Source of the DNA: Pelagomonas calceolata
Taxonomy: Eukaryota > Sar > Pelagophyceae > Pelagomonadales > Pelagomonadaceae
DNA: 64,000 nt
Reading direction: 5' to 3'
NCBI GenBank assembly: GCA_918797485.1
Contig: CAKKNE010000002.1
Location: 2,632,501-2,696,500 of the forward strand
Shown here: positions 1 through 8,889 of the stretch, piece by piece
Layout of the letters: each line of letters begins with the position of its first letter
Position numbering within the stretch: position 1 is the first letter of the stretch
Made by a program: the position numbers and the translations under genes
Notes under the pieces: generated by a model
Told to the model about the DNA's origin: nothing
What the model saw: the letters and a program-made list of their open reading frames with translations, nothing else
The model's database searches: none

Positions 1-738
1 GCGAGTCTGGTGGCTCCATTGATCCTACCGGCCGTCGAGAAAGCGTTGGTGCGGGATCCGAGAGACGTGGCGCCGACTCAAAAACAGATGGCCGCGACGC
101 GCCAGGCCGTCGAGGGCCTCGAGGCCGATTTGTGCGGGCGGGGCTACGGAAATGCGTCGTTGGTCAAGGCCTTGGACCACGCGGCGACGACGGCCGCCGA
201 AGCGGCGCGGGCGCGAGTCCTGGACGAGGCGCGCAAGGCGTTGAGGGGCGACTGGCACAACGCGACGGAAGCCGAGTGCGCGCCTTTGGTGGACCGCGTG
301 AACGAGGCCGAACCCGGCGAGGCCGCGCCGCCGCCCACGTTGTTGGTCTCGGCGGTCGTGCTGGACCTGGCGTCGATCATCGACCGCGCGGCGGACGAGG
401 CCGCGTCGGCGCCCACGGCCGAAATGGCCTCCACCTTATTCTCGGGCGTGCGCCTTTCATTTGAACTCTTCCGCGGCTTCGCGTCGCTCCAAGACTGCTC
501 GCGGTCGCCTAGATTAGCGCGGCTCCTGGCGAACGACTGCCTCTTCTGCGCGCGCCTCGCGGCGCGCGTGTCCGTCGACCGCGGGCCGGCCATCGGCCGC
601 GCGGCGGCGCAGCCGCACCTATCCCTCGTGGACCAGATCGAGCCGCTGCGGGCGCTCGCGGACGGCTTCCGCGCGAAAGCCGACGACGACGTTTCGCCGC
701 CGGCGCCGCCGGCCCTCCTCTCGGCCATCGCGGCGTAA
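1..738 (+). CDS. ZW10-like tethering protein, C-terminal part (5' end outside the window)
   Basis: The frame is open from the first base of the window and stops with TAA at 736-738, so this is the last ~245 residues of a larger protein. The GTG at position 10 is not a credible start. The fragment is largely alpha-helical. A stretch near residues 140-185 (LFSGVRLSFELFRGF, then a run ending LLANDCLFCARLAARV) resembles the C-terminal part of ZW10, where a helix leads into a conserved 'NDCMYLAHHL'-like segment. ZW10 acts in the Dsl1/NRZ complex that tethers Golgi-to-ER vesicles, and in animals also at kinetochores. The match is from memory of the family and is weak. Another multisubunit-tether protein (RINT1 or COG-like) is possible. 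It is tail-to-tail with the M50 protease, 91 bp apart. Confidence 0.45.
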   Translation, partial: ASLVAPLILPAVEKALVRDPRDVAPTQKQMAATRQAVEGLEADLCGRGYGNASLVKALDHAATTAAEAARARVLDEARKALRGDWHNATEAECAPLVDRVNEAEPGEAAPPPTLLVSAVVLDLASIIDRAADEAASAPTAEMASTLFSGVRLSFELFRGFASLQDCSRSPRLARLLANDCLFCARLAARVSVDRGPAIGRAAAQPHLSLVDQIEPLRALADGFRAKADDDVSPPAPPALLSAIAA

Positions 739-829
739 GCATACAGAAGATTTGCCCTTCGCACGTCGCGGCGGCTACCCGCAAGTGAGGCGCACTAGTA
801 AGCCTGCGAGTCGGAACTACTACAGATGA

Positions 830-1708
830 TTACACTCCGGCCGTCGGCCGAGCTGCCCGTGGTGCGGGCGTGGCGAAGAGTGGGTGCGCGTCGATGCGCC
901 CCTCCTTCCGCTCCTTAAAGAGGAGGTAGGTCTGCTGGGCGATCCACGCGCCCATGAAGACCCACATCGCGCCGCCTCGGCCCGTGATGAGCTCGTAGAG
1001 CCCGTAGCCGAAAATGACGAGACCGAAGAAGGCAGACGCGTAGATGCAGTACGCCGCGACCTTGTCTTGAGGTTTGCCGCACATCAATCCGATCGAGACG
1101 GCCATGACCGCCCCATCGAGCGGCCAGCACGGCACTATGGAATTGAAGAGGGCCATCAATATGTTCATATGGTACATCGTCAACGCTAACTCTTCGAACC
1201 AGTCCCAGCCGTACTTCTCCGCTACTTTCCTTTGATACCAGCCTTCTGCTAATTCACCTTCATCATGGAAGCCGGAGAAGGCCCACGCGAGGAATACCCA
1301 GAGTAATGTCATCGGGATATGGGTCAGCGGGCCGCTCACCGCTATTAAGAACCTTTCTCGAGGCGTCTGGCCGTCGACTGCTACGCTTAATAAACCGCCG
1401 AGCGGCCAGAGGAGTAGTTCTTGCGGGGCCGCGCCGCATCGACTGGCGGCCCACGCGTGGCCCAATTCGTGGACCGTCACCGTGATCCAGAGGAAGGGCC
1501 CGTAGACGCAGAGCACCAACAGGAAGCGAGCGAGGTTGCCGCCCGCCGCCAAGACGCCGAGACACGCCAGGCCCGGCACGATTAACAATAAACAGTGGGC
1601 CTTGACCGGGATGGCCTCGCCCTTCCCGCCGATCTTCGGCGAGAGGTGGATGGTCGTGAGCTTGATGCTCGCGCTGCCCAGTGGGACGCGGTCCATCTGG
1701 GCCGCCAT
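830..1708 (-). CDS. M50-type integral membrane zinc metalloprotease
   Basis: 292 aa starting at an ATG (complement of 1706-1708). The HELGH zinc motif lies at residues 80-84 inside a hydrophobic segment, preceded by two membrane segments (about 38-58 and 62-80). A second conserved LDG sits near residues 197-199 after another hydrophobic stretch, as in site-2-protease and SpoIVFB-like M50 proteins, where HExxH and the distal Asp bind zinc in the membrane. Two or three more membrane spans follow, and the last ~30 residues are polar. There is no PDZ domain, so it belongs to the short form of the family. The substrate is unknown; such enzymes cut membrane-anchored regulators. It is divergent from the lipase fusion gene, with a palindromic promoter element at 1835-1857 between them. 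Confidence 0.8.
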   Translation of the reverse strand: MAAQMDRVPLGSASIKLTTIHLSPKIGGKGEAIPVKAHCLLLIVPGLACLGVLAAGGNLARFLLVLCVYGPFLWITVTVHELGHAWAASRCGAAPQELLLWPLGGLLSVAVDGQTPRERFLIAVSGPLTHIPMTLLWVFLAWAFSGFHDEGELAEGWYQRKVAEKYGWDWFEELALTMYHMNILMALFNSIVPCWPLDGAVMAVSIGLMCGKPQDKVAAYCIYASAFFGLVIFGYGLYELITGRGGAMWVFMGAWIAQQTYLLFKERKEGRIDAHPLFATPAPRAARPTAGV

Positions 1709-1834
1709 GATGCGAGGTGTTATTCTTCGTCCGGGCTGCCTCTACCTTCTGGAACCGCGTCCTGCGCAGTTTTATTTATGCCGGGCTGCCTCTACTCAGC
1801 AGCACGGGCTGGCGGAAACAAAAAACGAATGCGC

Positions 1835-1857
1835 GCTAGTGTCTTACGGACGCTAGC
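1835..1857 (+). promoter_or_regulatory. Divergent-promoter palindrome, copy 1 (23 nt)
   Basis: Left arm GCTAGTGTC, spacer TTACG, right arm GACGCTAGC. The arms are inverted repeats of 9 nt with a single T/G mismatch. It lies in the 386 bp head-to-head gap, 127 bp from the start codon of the M50 protease and 238 bp from that of the lipase fusion. The same gap also holds a 15 bp direct repeat (1731-1745 and 1781-1795, 50 bp apart). No other gene is visible in it. Confidence 0.75.
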
Positions 1858-2094
1858 GTCCGTTTTTGCGATGAGAACGATGAGAACGAGGCGTTCACGC
1901 TCTGTGTTATAAGCGTAGGCTGCTAAATCATTCATACCCTCGGCCAGGGCCAGCTCTTTCGTATCGCCGAGAGGCATACGTGCCCCCAACTAGCCTCCGC
2001 AGCACAAGGACATTTTTTGCAGCCCGGACAACGCGGCGCGTAGTCATTAGCAGTCCAGACCTGTAGAGCTGAGCAGTGCAGAGATAAAAAGAAA

Positions 2095-4896
2095 ATGGAG
2101 CCCGACCTCGAGGGCTACGCGCAGCTCACGACGGACGACGAGGAAGTCTCGGACGAGGAGGACTCGATCCACTCCGAGCCATCAATAGAAGAGGAGGAGC
2201 CCAAGATCCTGCTCGAAGTATTATCGCCGGGCGGCGCGCGGCTCGTCTTCCTGCTGGTCTACGCGTGTTGCGCTATTGCGATAGCGCAGTACGCCCTGGC
2301 CGCGCGGGCGACGAAGGCCACGGCGACCGCCTTGTCGGGCCAGACCCTCGACGTGATCAGTCAGGACGATGCTACGATCTGGCTCGCGCGCTTCCCCGCT
2401 TTAGGAGATGTGCAGGGCAACGTGGCGCTGCGTGCCATCTACCCGAACCAGACGGCCATTCATGATTCAAACACCACCGTTGACGACGACGCCACTGTAG
2501 ACGACGACGCCGTGGCCGCGTCCACGCTGCCGGTGACCTACGACATCGACGTGTGGGCGACGCGCTCGCGGAACGCCGGTCTGGGCGACGCCAAGACCGT
2601 GGTACTACAAAGGAATAGTGAGACGGCCTACATGAACACCGCGGGAGACAATGTTCTGGCGACGTCGACGAAGGTCGCGTCGTGGTACCAGCGCTCCGAG
2701 AGCGTGCCGTCGCGGTCGCGCGTCCACGGCTTCCTCGTGCAGCTCACGTACTGCGTACCCGCGAACGCTACCCAAAGGTGCGCGGCCGTCGACGACGCGA
2801 CGCGGCGAACGCTCGCACGTGGCGGCGATCTAACGTTAAAATACCACGACCTCAAGCCGCTCACGACGCCGGCGCGGGCCGCGGCGCGCATCTTGTTATT
2901 GGTCTGGTGGGGCTTGTTATTCACGGCGTGGGCGCCTTACATACGCAGGGGCGGCGCTTTATATTTGTCGCTCCTACTTGTTGGTCTCTTGTTCTTCGCG
3001 GACCCCGTGGATTGTGTGGTCGAGGCGCTGCCGCGTTCTACGAAGATCCCGCCGCTGGTCGCGTTCTGCTCCCGCGTTGGTCGAAGACTGGGCGAGGCGA
3101 CGTTGTTAGCAGCTCTGCTGTTGGCCGCGGACGCCGACGGCCGCGCGGCGCGTTCGTTAGATCCGCTCTGGCGGAGCGGCCGGCCCTACTATCTGCTGGC
3201 GCCCGTGGTCTACGGCTTCTGCGGCGTCTGGGCCGTCTTCCTGCAGTTTCCGACGCTCTGGGGGTCCGATCGACCACCGACGCTCGCGCTCGTTTCGTGG
3301 CCGGCCGGTTCGCTCCGGGCCTTCGCGGCGGCGGCGCTGGGCGCCGTCGCTTCGGGCCTGGCCTGGGGCGTGCTGTTCATATGTCTCATCGTGCGGGCGG
3401 GCCGGCGCCTCGCGGCCGCGCCGTACGCGAGGACGCGGAGGCACCAGCTGGCCTTCCGCTTCTTCGCGCTGCAGGCGTCGTTGGTGGCGCTGTTCGTCGC
3501 GGCGTCCTTCGTGATTGGGTTCGTGGATTTGTGGCGCGATTACAGATCCGACTTCATGGCTTTCGTGAAACATGGAGACGCTCGTGCGGTCAAGGACCTC
3601 GCTGGTGCCTTGGAAGCCCTTGTCACGGACGATGTAAGGGATTTAGCTGAGGCTTATTGTTTTGCGGTCTACGTGGCACTCTTGCTTTATGTGAATCTGC
3701 CGCCGCCGCAGAACAACGACCTCCTCACTAGTCGTGAGGTCGTACGCGACGAGCGCGACGACAAACGTCGCAGACGGCGCCGGCCGCACGCGCGCCCGGC
3801 CTTCGTCGTCGAGACGGCGCGGTGGCTGGCAGAGGTCTCCGACGCGACCTACGGCGACGGGACGAGGGACCTCGAGTGCGGCATGGTGAACGTGACGCGG
3901 CTGGCGCACGACGACACGCGCGGCCTCGTGGCCCTACGGGCGCGGGACCCGTCGCACGTGGTCGTGGCCTTCCGGGGAACTGCGTCCGCGTCGCAAATTT
4001 CGACGAACGCCGACGTGCGCCTGAAGCGCATCGTGACACCCTCCGCTCCAGACGAGCCGCCGCCGCCGCCCGTTTTAAGATCGGAGTCCTCGCTTGAAGA
4101 CGACGACGAGCCCGCGGGAAACGGGCGCCTCGGCCTCGACCTGTTGGTGCGGACCGCCGCGGTCGCCGTGGATGTGACTGCGCGCGGGGGAGACCTGCTA
4201 CAGGACTTCGCGCGCGGGCTCCTCAACGCGTCCGGGGCCGTGGACGTGGCGCCAGGCCTCGCACAAACCGTAGAACCCTGCGTGCACAACGGCTTCTGGA
4301 CTGCCTACGCGGGCGTGCGACCGCAATTGGAACGGGCCTTGTCAGAGGCGCTCGCGACCAACGAAGTGAGGCGCGTCAGCTTCACGGGCCATTCCTTAGG
4401 CGGCGCGCTGGCGCAGCTCGCGAGCGCGGACTTCGCGAGCGGCGCGCTCTGCCCGACGCACGGCCGGCGCGCCGACTGCGTCACGTTCGGGGCCCCACGC
4501 GTGGGCAACGCCGTCTGGGCGCGCGCGTTCTCCAAACTAGTTCCGGAGGCGTGGCGCGTCGTCTGCGACGGCGACGTCATCGCGTTCCTGCGGGGCTGCG
4601 GCTACGTCCACGCGGGCGTCGAGGTCGTGGTCGACGCCTCGGCGCAGACGCCGGGATATGTGGTCGTCGACCCGACGCCCGTCGAGAAGAAGCTGCGCCT
4701 GGGCTGCGGCAAGTCGGTGGGAGCACACAAGCTTGCGGCCTACCGCAAGGGCCTCTGGGGCGCGGCGGGGTGTCGGGGAGACCCGCCCGCGCGACGAGCT
4801 CGGCAATCTGAGTCTCCGGCGCCACCAGTTGCTGAACATACCGTCTCCTGCTGCTGGCGGACGCGTGTCGACGTCGACGCGACGCCGCCCATATAA
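2095..4896 (+). CDS. Multispanning membrane protein (Wntless/TMEM181-like) fused to a class 3 lipase
   Basis: 933 aa; ATG in a good context (aaaATGg). There is an acidic cytosolic N-terminus (1-45), one membrane span near 50-75, and a long probable luminal beta-rich domain (75-260). A block of about seven hydrophobic spans (265-560) follows, in the order seen in Wntless/TMEM181-type proteins of the GOST group. Residues ~600-910 are an alpha/beta-hydrolase of the class 3 lipase family: GHSLGG with nucleophile Ser767, then VTFGAPRVGN, an Asp candidate in CDGDVIAFL, and a His in VGAHKLAAYRKG. The charged tail after ~900 has no recognised domain. Inferred role: a lipase tethered to a secretory-pathway membrane, perhaps a regulated diacylglycerol-lipase-like enzyme. 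The lipase call is firm; the identity of the membrane block is less so. Tail-to-tail with the next gene. Confidence 0.75.
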   Translation: MEPDLEGYAQLTTDDEEVSDEEDSIHSEPSIEEEEPKILLEVLSPGGARLVFLLVYACCAIAIAQYALAARATKATATALSGQTLDVISQDDATIWLARFPALGDVQGNVALRAIYPNQTAIHDSNTTVDDDATVDDDAVAASTLPVTYDIDVWATRSRNAGLGDAKTVVLQRNSETAYMNTAGDNVLATSTKVASWYQRSESVPSRSRVHGFLVQLTYCVPANATQRCAAVDDATRRTLARGGDLTLKYHDLKPLTTPARAAARILLLVWWGLLFTAWAPYIRRGGALYLSLLLVGLLFFADPVDCVVEALPRSTKIPPLVAFCSRVGRRLGEATLLAALLLAADADGRAARSLDPLWRSGRPYYLLAPVVYGFCGVWAVFLQFPTLWGSDRPPTLALVSWPAGSLRAFAAAALGAVASGLAWGVLFICLIVRAGRRLAAAPYARTRRHQLAFRFFALQASLVALFVAASFVIGFVDLWRDYRSDFMAFVKHGDARAVKDLAGALEALVTDDVRDLAEAYCFAVYVALLLYVNLPPPQNNDLLTSREVVRDERDDKRRRRRRPHARPAFVVETARWLAEVSDATYGDGTRDLECGMVNVTRLAHDDTRGLVALRARDPSHVVVAFRGTASASQISTNADVRLKRIVTPSAPDEPPPPPVLRSESSLEDDDEPAGNGRLGLDLLVRTAAVAVDVTARGGDLLQDFARGLLNASGAVDVAPGLAQTVEPCVHNGFWTAYAGVRPQLERALSEALATNEVRRVSFTGHSLGGALAQLASADFASGALCPTHGRRADCVTFGAPRVGNAVWARAFSKLVPEAWRVVCDGDVIAFLRGCGYVHAGVEVVVDASAQTPGYVVVDPTPVEKKLRLGCGKSVGAHKLAAYRKGLWGAAGCRGDPPARRARQSESPAPPVAEHTVSCCWRTRVDVDATPPI

Positions 4897-5031
4897 TCTT
4901 TGTCTCTGTTTTTCTACTTCTAAGTCCCAGACATGAATATATATACACATTACGCCTTGTGGCGCGACCGCGTGGCGGCCGCTGGTCTTGTCGATCGATT
5001 TTCTGTATGCGTCACCATCGGATGTGGTTTC

Positions 5032-5853
5032 CTACCCGAAGGCGCGGAGGTTGTAGAGCGAGCCGTCCATGTCGTCGAGGCCCGGCGCCGGCTTGCTCGG
5101 CAGCGCGTGGAGCGACCCGTCCATCGTCGCGAGCGCGGGCGCGGCGACTTCCGCTGCCTTCGCGTCGAGTTCGACCTGGGCCACGCGCCGCGCCAGATCA
5201 TCGTCCGCGTCGGCGACGGCCGCCTGCGCCTCCGCCGATCCCAGCCCGCCGCGCTTCCGCTTGACGCCGTCCAGACTGTCCGAGCCCGGCGGGCCCGGCT
5301 CAGCTAACGCCGCGAGGTTGTCCGACGAACTGATTCGAGACTTCGACCCGATGCGCCGGAGCTTTCTTCGTAGCGAGCGGGCCATGAACCACGGGAGCTT
5401 CTCGAGCTGATACAGGGGCGGCAGCGACTTGATGCGCTCGAGCTGCGCCGCCCGTACTAGTTTCCGCGACGCCTCGATGGCCTCCGGCGAGATCCCTTCG
5501 GCGGCGAGGATCTCCCGCCGCCGTTCCGGATGGATCCAGGGCACGGGCCTTCTTGGATAAAAACGCGGCCGGAGCGGCTGGTGCTCGTCGACACTTTTCA
5601 CGATGCAACACACCTCCTCCCGGCCCAACCCGAGTGCGACGCCCGACCGCACCGCCGGGTTGTCGGCGATGGCCATGGGGAAGACGTGGATCGAGACGTC
5701 GCCGAACGCGACGCGGCGGCGCTTCGTCGCCATGAGCGCGTCGTCGATGTGCTCGGAGCGCTGGGCGGGCCGCGGCGCCGACGGCGTGACGCGGCGCGGT
5801 TTCGGTTTCTTAGCGCACGAATTAATTAAAAGAGCTACTTTGTCGCGCGGCAT
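5032..5853 (-). CDS. Stramenopile-type protein of unknown function
   Basis: 273 aa with an ATG start. The basic N-terminus (KKPKPRR, then KRRR) suggests a nuclear protein. Residues ~47-75 (VAFGDVSIHVFPMAIADNP followed by a Gly-rich LGLG) match a short motif I remember from many uncharacterised diatom and other stramenopile proteins, of the form 'V-F-V-I-E..-lGDNP-v-GpP-LgW'. The middle is helical and charged (HPERRREILAAEGI onward), with a basic stretch RSLRRKLRRIGSKSR. Near the C-terminus a short unit MDGSL-L is repeated twice (MDGSLHALPSKP and MDGSLYNLRAFG). No enzyme signature is visible. Its 5' gap with the thymidine kinase gene is 624 bp and is one of only two complete head-to-head gaps here without a clear palindrome. 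Confidence 0.6.
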   Translation of the reverse strand: MPRDKVALLINSCAKKPKPRRVTPSAPRPAQRSEHIDDALMATKRRRVAFGDVSIHVFPMAIADNPAVRSGVALGLGREEVCCIVKSVDEHQPLRPRFYPRRPVPWIHPERRREILAAEGISPEAIEASRKLVRAAQLERIKSLPPLYQLEKLPWFMARSLRRKLRRIGSKSRISSSDNLAALAEPGPPGSDSLDGVKRKRGGLGSAEAQAAVADADDDLARRVAQVELDAKAAEVAAPALATMDGSLHALPSKPAPGLDDMDGSLYNLRAFG

Positions 5854-6477
5854 CGACGAACCCGCGCGCGGTCGCAGTTTTCAGCGAAATCCCGAAGGAC
5901 TATTTGTTCAGGACTTTTGTCACGAACCGTGGGGTCCTCGCGCTCGCGGGTCGCGCTCGCTAGCTCGTCTGAGCCCTCAATAAAGTGGGTGAGCAGTGTG
6001 TTCAGAGTTTCCTGAGAGTCGCCGCTCAAATCTCGTCGTCCACGCGGATCAGGCGCCCGATTGCACTGGACTTTGACGCACGAGTGTTTCCTCCGCGCGC
6101 GCTGCGGCCAAGGGCAAGAGCTCTGTGATATATATGTTGCCTCTGGCAGGTGAACACACGCCATCTCTGTGCAGAGCGAAGACTCAAAGTGGCTCATGGA
6201 TTGCTCTTTGCAGCTTTAATCGTCGCACTAGCATCCAGCCACTAGCGCTCACAACATCTCAGCTCTCCGGCAAAGGCGCGGGCGCATCGCAGCCTTCTGG
6301 GGGAGGCACGCGCGTGCGGGACGCTCTGAGATCCGCCCTGTTTGCACGCGAAAGCAGGCAGCCCAAGGAACAGGGCCGCACGCCCCAGAGGGCAGCAACA
6401 GCCCAGAGGCGCCACCCCCGCCAACGCCGCCGCGGGACTGCCCAGAGGCAGTCTAACCCCGCGGCGCGGCGGCGAGC
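5854..6477. other. Head-to-head intergenic region without a clear palindrome
   Basis: 624 bp between the divergent unknown gene and the thymidine kinase gene. I see no RNA gene or credible ORF. It contains two half-site-like CACTAGC words near 6216-6238 but not the full interrupted palindrome. A GCCCAGAGG-rich stretch lies just before the kinase ATG (about 6380-6450), with the word occurring two to three times. Confidence 0.5.
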
Positions 6478-7335
6478 ATGGGCAAGCTTTATTTCAACTA
6501 CAGTACGATGAACGCCGGCAAGTCGACGGCCCTCCTCCAGGCGGCCTACAACTACGAGGAGCGGGGCATGGCGGTGCTCTTATTGACCGCCGCGTGCGAC
6601 GATAGAAGTGGACGAGGTCGCATCGCGAGCCGCGTCGGACTGGCGAGAAATGCCGAGGTGTTTGACGCCTCTACTGATTTGTACGAGCGGGTCCGAACAG
6701 CTAGAGGCGACGAGGACGCCGACAACACCGTGTCGTGCGTTTTGATCGACGAGGCCCAGTTCCTCACAAAAACCCAAGTCTGGCAGTTAGCTAGAGCGGT
6801 GGACGATGTTGGTGTTCCTGTCCTCTGCTATGGACTAAGGGTCGATTTTAGGGGAGAATTGTTTCCCGGGAGTGCCGCCTTGCTAGCTTGGGCGGACGAG
6901 CTGAGAGAGGTAAGAACAGTATGCTTCTGCGGCAAGAAGGCGACGATGGTCGTGCGGCGAGGTGCCGACGGGAATCCGTTGACGCACGGCGACCAGGTCG
7001 GCATCGGCGGCGAGGAGCAGTACGTGAGCTTATGTCGGAGGCACTTCCGGGCGGCAACTTCCAAAAACGACGACGGCAAGAGCGAGGCCGTGCGCTTCGT
7101 CGAGTCTGCATTAGGTGCGCCTGCTTTGCCGCCCGGCCGCGCGCTGCCCGCGAAGATCCGCGAGCCGCCGCCGCCGCCGCTCATGACGGTGACGCCGATC
7201 AAGGCGCGCGCGGCGTCCCCCGCCGGCCCGGCGCAGCGCGCCGGGCCCGTGGCGGGCGTCTTCTCGGGCCTGCGCCCGGCGCCGCGCGTCTTCTGCATCG
7301 GGGGCCTCGGCGCGGGGCCGCCGAGGTCCTCCTAG
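6478..7335 (+). CDS. tdk: Thymidine kinase, bacterial (E. coli Tdk) type
   Basis: 285 aa from the ATG at 6478. Residues 1-205 are a complete type II thymidine kinase: P-loop MNAGKST at 11-17, the catalytic/Walker B segment VLIDEAQFLT, the lasso region GIGGEEQYVSLC, and zinc-type ligands in TVCFCGKK and CRRHF. It phosphorylates thymidine in the salvage pathway. The wording is strikingly like E. coli Tdk (LYF-YS-MNAGKSTALLQ; PVLCYGLR-DFRGELF; ICFCG-KA) rather than the plant/animal TK1 form, which suggests acquisition from bacteria. This rests on remembered sequences. A proline/alanine-rich tail of ~80 residues is added. The 3' end overlaps the convergent gene by 4 bp. Confidence 0.93.
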   Translation: MGKLYFNYSTMNAGKSTALLQAAYNYEERGMAVLLLTAACDDRSGRGRIASRVGLARNAEVFDASTDLYERVRTARGDEDADNTVSCVLIDEAQFLTKTQVWQLARAVDDVGVPVLCYGLRVDFRGELFPGSAALLAWADELREVRTVCFCGKKATMVVRRGADGNPLTHGDQVGIGGEEQYVSLCRRHFRAATSKNDDGKSEAVRFVESALGAPALPPGRALPAKIREPPPPPLMTVTPIKARAASPAGPAQRAGPVAGVFSGLRPAPRVFCIGGLGAGPPRSS

Positions 7336-8471
7336 TAACCACTCTTAGGCTTTTCTCTAGCCAGCGTGTGGGCTTTACTCCACGGCCCTGCACGCCATCG
7401 CCGCGAGACTCGGAGGCTTATGCTGTAATGAAAGACGCGGCACGCGCCCGCCGCCGGATCAGCTGTACTAACACTCTCATACTTCTCCATCGCCCGATCG
7501 AGAGGTGGCTCCGTGGCCTTGACGATCTCCAGGGGGCCCAGCCGACCCCGCTTGAGGCGGACGTGGTGCCGGTCCGCGTAGGCGCAGGGAGGCGCCGTCC
7601 CCGCGCAGAGGTGCCGGGCTACGAGCCCCATGTGCTGGTAGGTCGCCGTCACGAGCTCCGCGCAGTGCATGCTCCGGCAATCGGCGGCCGCCTCCGTGAA
7701 GAGCGCGTGGAAGGGCGCCTCCTTCTCGAACTCCGTGCCCCGCACCTTGGCGATCCACGCCTCGAGTCGTTCTGGGGCTAATCGTGCCTCGCTCAACGAC
7801 CGCACGGCGACCGTCGCGTACTCGTCGTAGGCCGGATCTTCCAGGAGCCGGTGTCTTAGGTCATAGATGTGAACGCCCTCGCCCGACGCCTCCAGCAGTT
7901 GCGGCTTCCCCGATTCGCACACGTGGAAGTGGCGCGGGTCCCGTCGTTTGTGCTTGGCCCAGCGCTTCGGATGTGCGCCGTCTCCGTGGAAGGACTGGTC
8001 CTCTTCCTCGACATCTGTGAGACGGCCGCGCACGACCATGGCGACGTGGTTCCAAGTGCTGTCCGTGAGCACCTGGATGGCGTTGCCGACCCAGCTCATC
8101 GCCGGCCCGGACGAGCACAACACGAGGTCGCCGGTTTTCAACGCGTCGAGTCTTACAGCCACCGTGGCCGGGTACTTGCTTAAGTTCGGGCCCCACCGGT
8201 CGTACGGCGCCGCCCGCTTCGACAGCACGGCGACCATGGCGTTGTGCGTCGTCGGGTCAAGCTTCGAGAGGACGTCGCCGACGACGGCCATGCGCTGTGC
8301 GCTGGCAGCGTCCATAAAGTCGGTCGCGGAGGCGCGCGGCGACGGCTCCCGGTCCGCGAGCGTCGGCAGCGGCGGCGCCCGCGCGGCGAGGACGGCGGCC
8401 GGCGGCGCTCTGGGCTCGTTTGCTGGTTCTATCGGCTTAATGGCGCTGGTTGGCATGCAAACTACGACCAT
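7332..8471 (-). CDS. Permuted NlpC/P60-fold (YiiX-like) cysteine hydrolase domain protein
   Basis: 379 aa, ATG at the complement of 8469-8471. After a Pro/Ala-rich N-terminus (1-55) comes LKTGDLVLCSSG (111-122) and DSTWNHVAMVV with His142. Well downstream is MHCAELVTATY with Cys270. The order His-then-Cys and the 'GD-L...W-HV' and 'C-ELV' motifs fit the circularly permuted papain-like YiiX/YebB group of NlpC/P60 proteins, which act as amidases, peptidases or acyltransferases. The third catalytic residue cannot be assigned by eye. There is no clear signal peptide. The last ~40 residues are Arg/Trp-rich and do not look like part of the fold. Divergent from V-ATPase subunit d with a palindrome between them. 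Confidence 0.6.
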   Translation of the reverse strand: MVVVCMPTSAIKPIEPANEPRAPPAAVLAARAPPLPTLADREPSPRASATDFMDAASAQRMAVVGDVLSKLDPTTHNAMVAVLSKRAAPYDRWGPNLSKYPATVAVRLDALKTGDLVLCSSGPAMSWVGNAIQVLTDSTWNHVAMVVRGRLTDVEEEDQSFHGDGAHPKRWAKHKRRDPRHFHVCESGKPQLLEASGEGVHIYDLRHRLLEDPAYDEYATVAVRSLSEARLAPERLEAWIAKVRGTEFEKEAPFHALFTEAAADCRSMHCAELVTATYQHMGLVARHLCAGTAPPCAYADRHHVRLKRGRLGPLEIVKATEPPLDRAMEKYESVSTADPAAGACRVFHYSISLRVSRRWRAGPWSKAHTLAREKPKSGY

Positions 8472-8692
8472 TGTGTTGACGGCAGCCTGAATATGCGTCT
8501 AGGGTTGTGTTGCGCTCGTGCGTGTGTTGCGGGCAGCTCCAGTTCGATTGTACGGTTCGTACTGCGCAGCCAGCCAAGTTTTGCACTTTCCCGGCATGAG
8601 CCGGAGACGAGGCGCTCAGAAGTGGAAGGATGCGTAGTCTCAAGTCCTCCCCTTGATATCTGAACAAGCTGAGAGGTCGAAGGGACCCGTGC

Positions 8693-8715
8693 GCTAGCGG
8701 CAGTAAGACACTAGC
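8693..8715 (-). promoter_or_regulatory. Divergent-promoter palindrome, copy 2 (23 nt)
   Basis: Read on the minus strand: GCTAGTGTCTTAC, then TGCC, then GCTAGC. It sits in the 418 bp head-to-head gap, 222 bp from the start of the YiiX-like gene and 175 bp from the start of V-ATPase subunit d. Nothing else is recognised in the gap. Confidence 0.75.
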
Positions 8716-8889
8716 AAGCAACCCTCGACCACAAGCGGCTCAGCTCTTATACGGCACCGCTGTAGCAATAAAACTCGTAAAAGCGCTGCGGAGACATCGT
8801 CTCATTGGCGTTAACCTCCACGCCAAGTCTTGCGCCCAGCCGCGCCGCCGCCAAAGTTTGCCTACCCGACGCAGCAGCATCACTGAACC

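Noticed and set aside
1731-1795. 15-bp direct repeat and recurrent GGCTGCC/GGCAGCC words in several upstream regions
   Set aside because: Short, GC-rich and not consistently placed; they cannot be separated from base composition by eye.
6216-6238. Palindrome remnant upstream of thymidine kinase
   Set aside because: Two CACTAGC words in the same orientation do not form the inverted structure.
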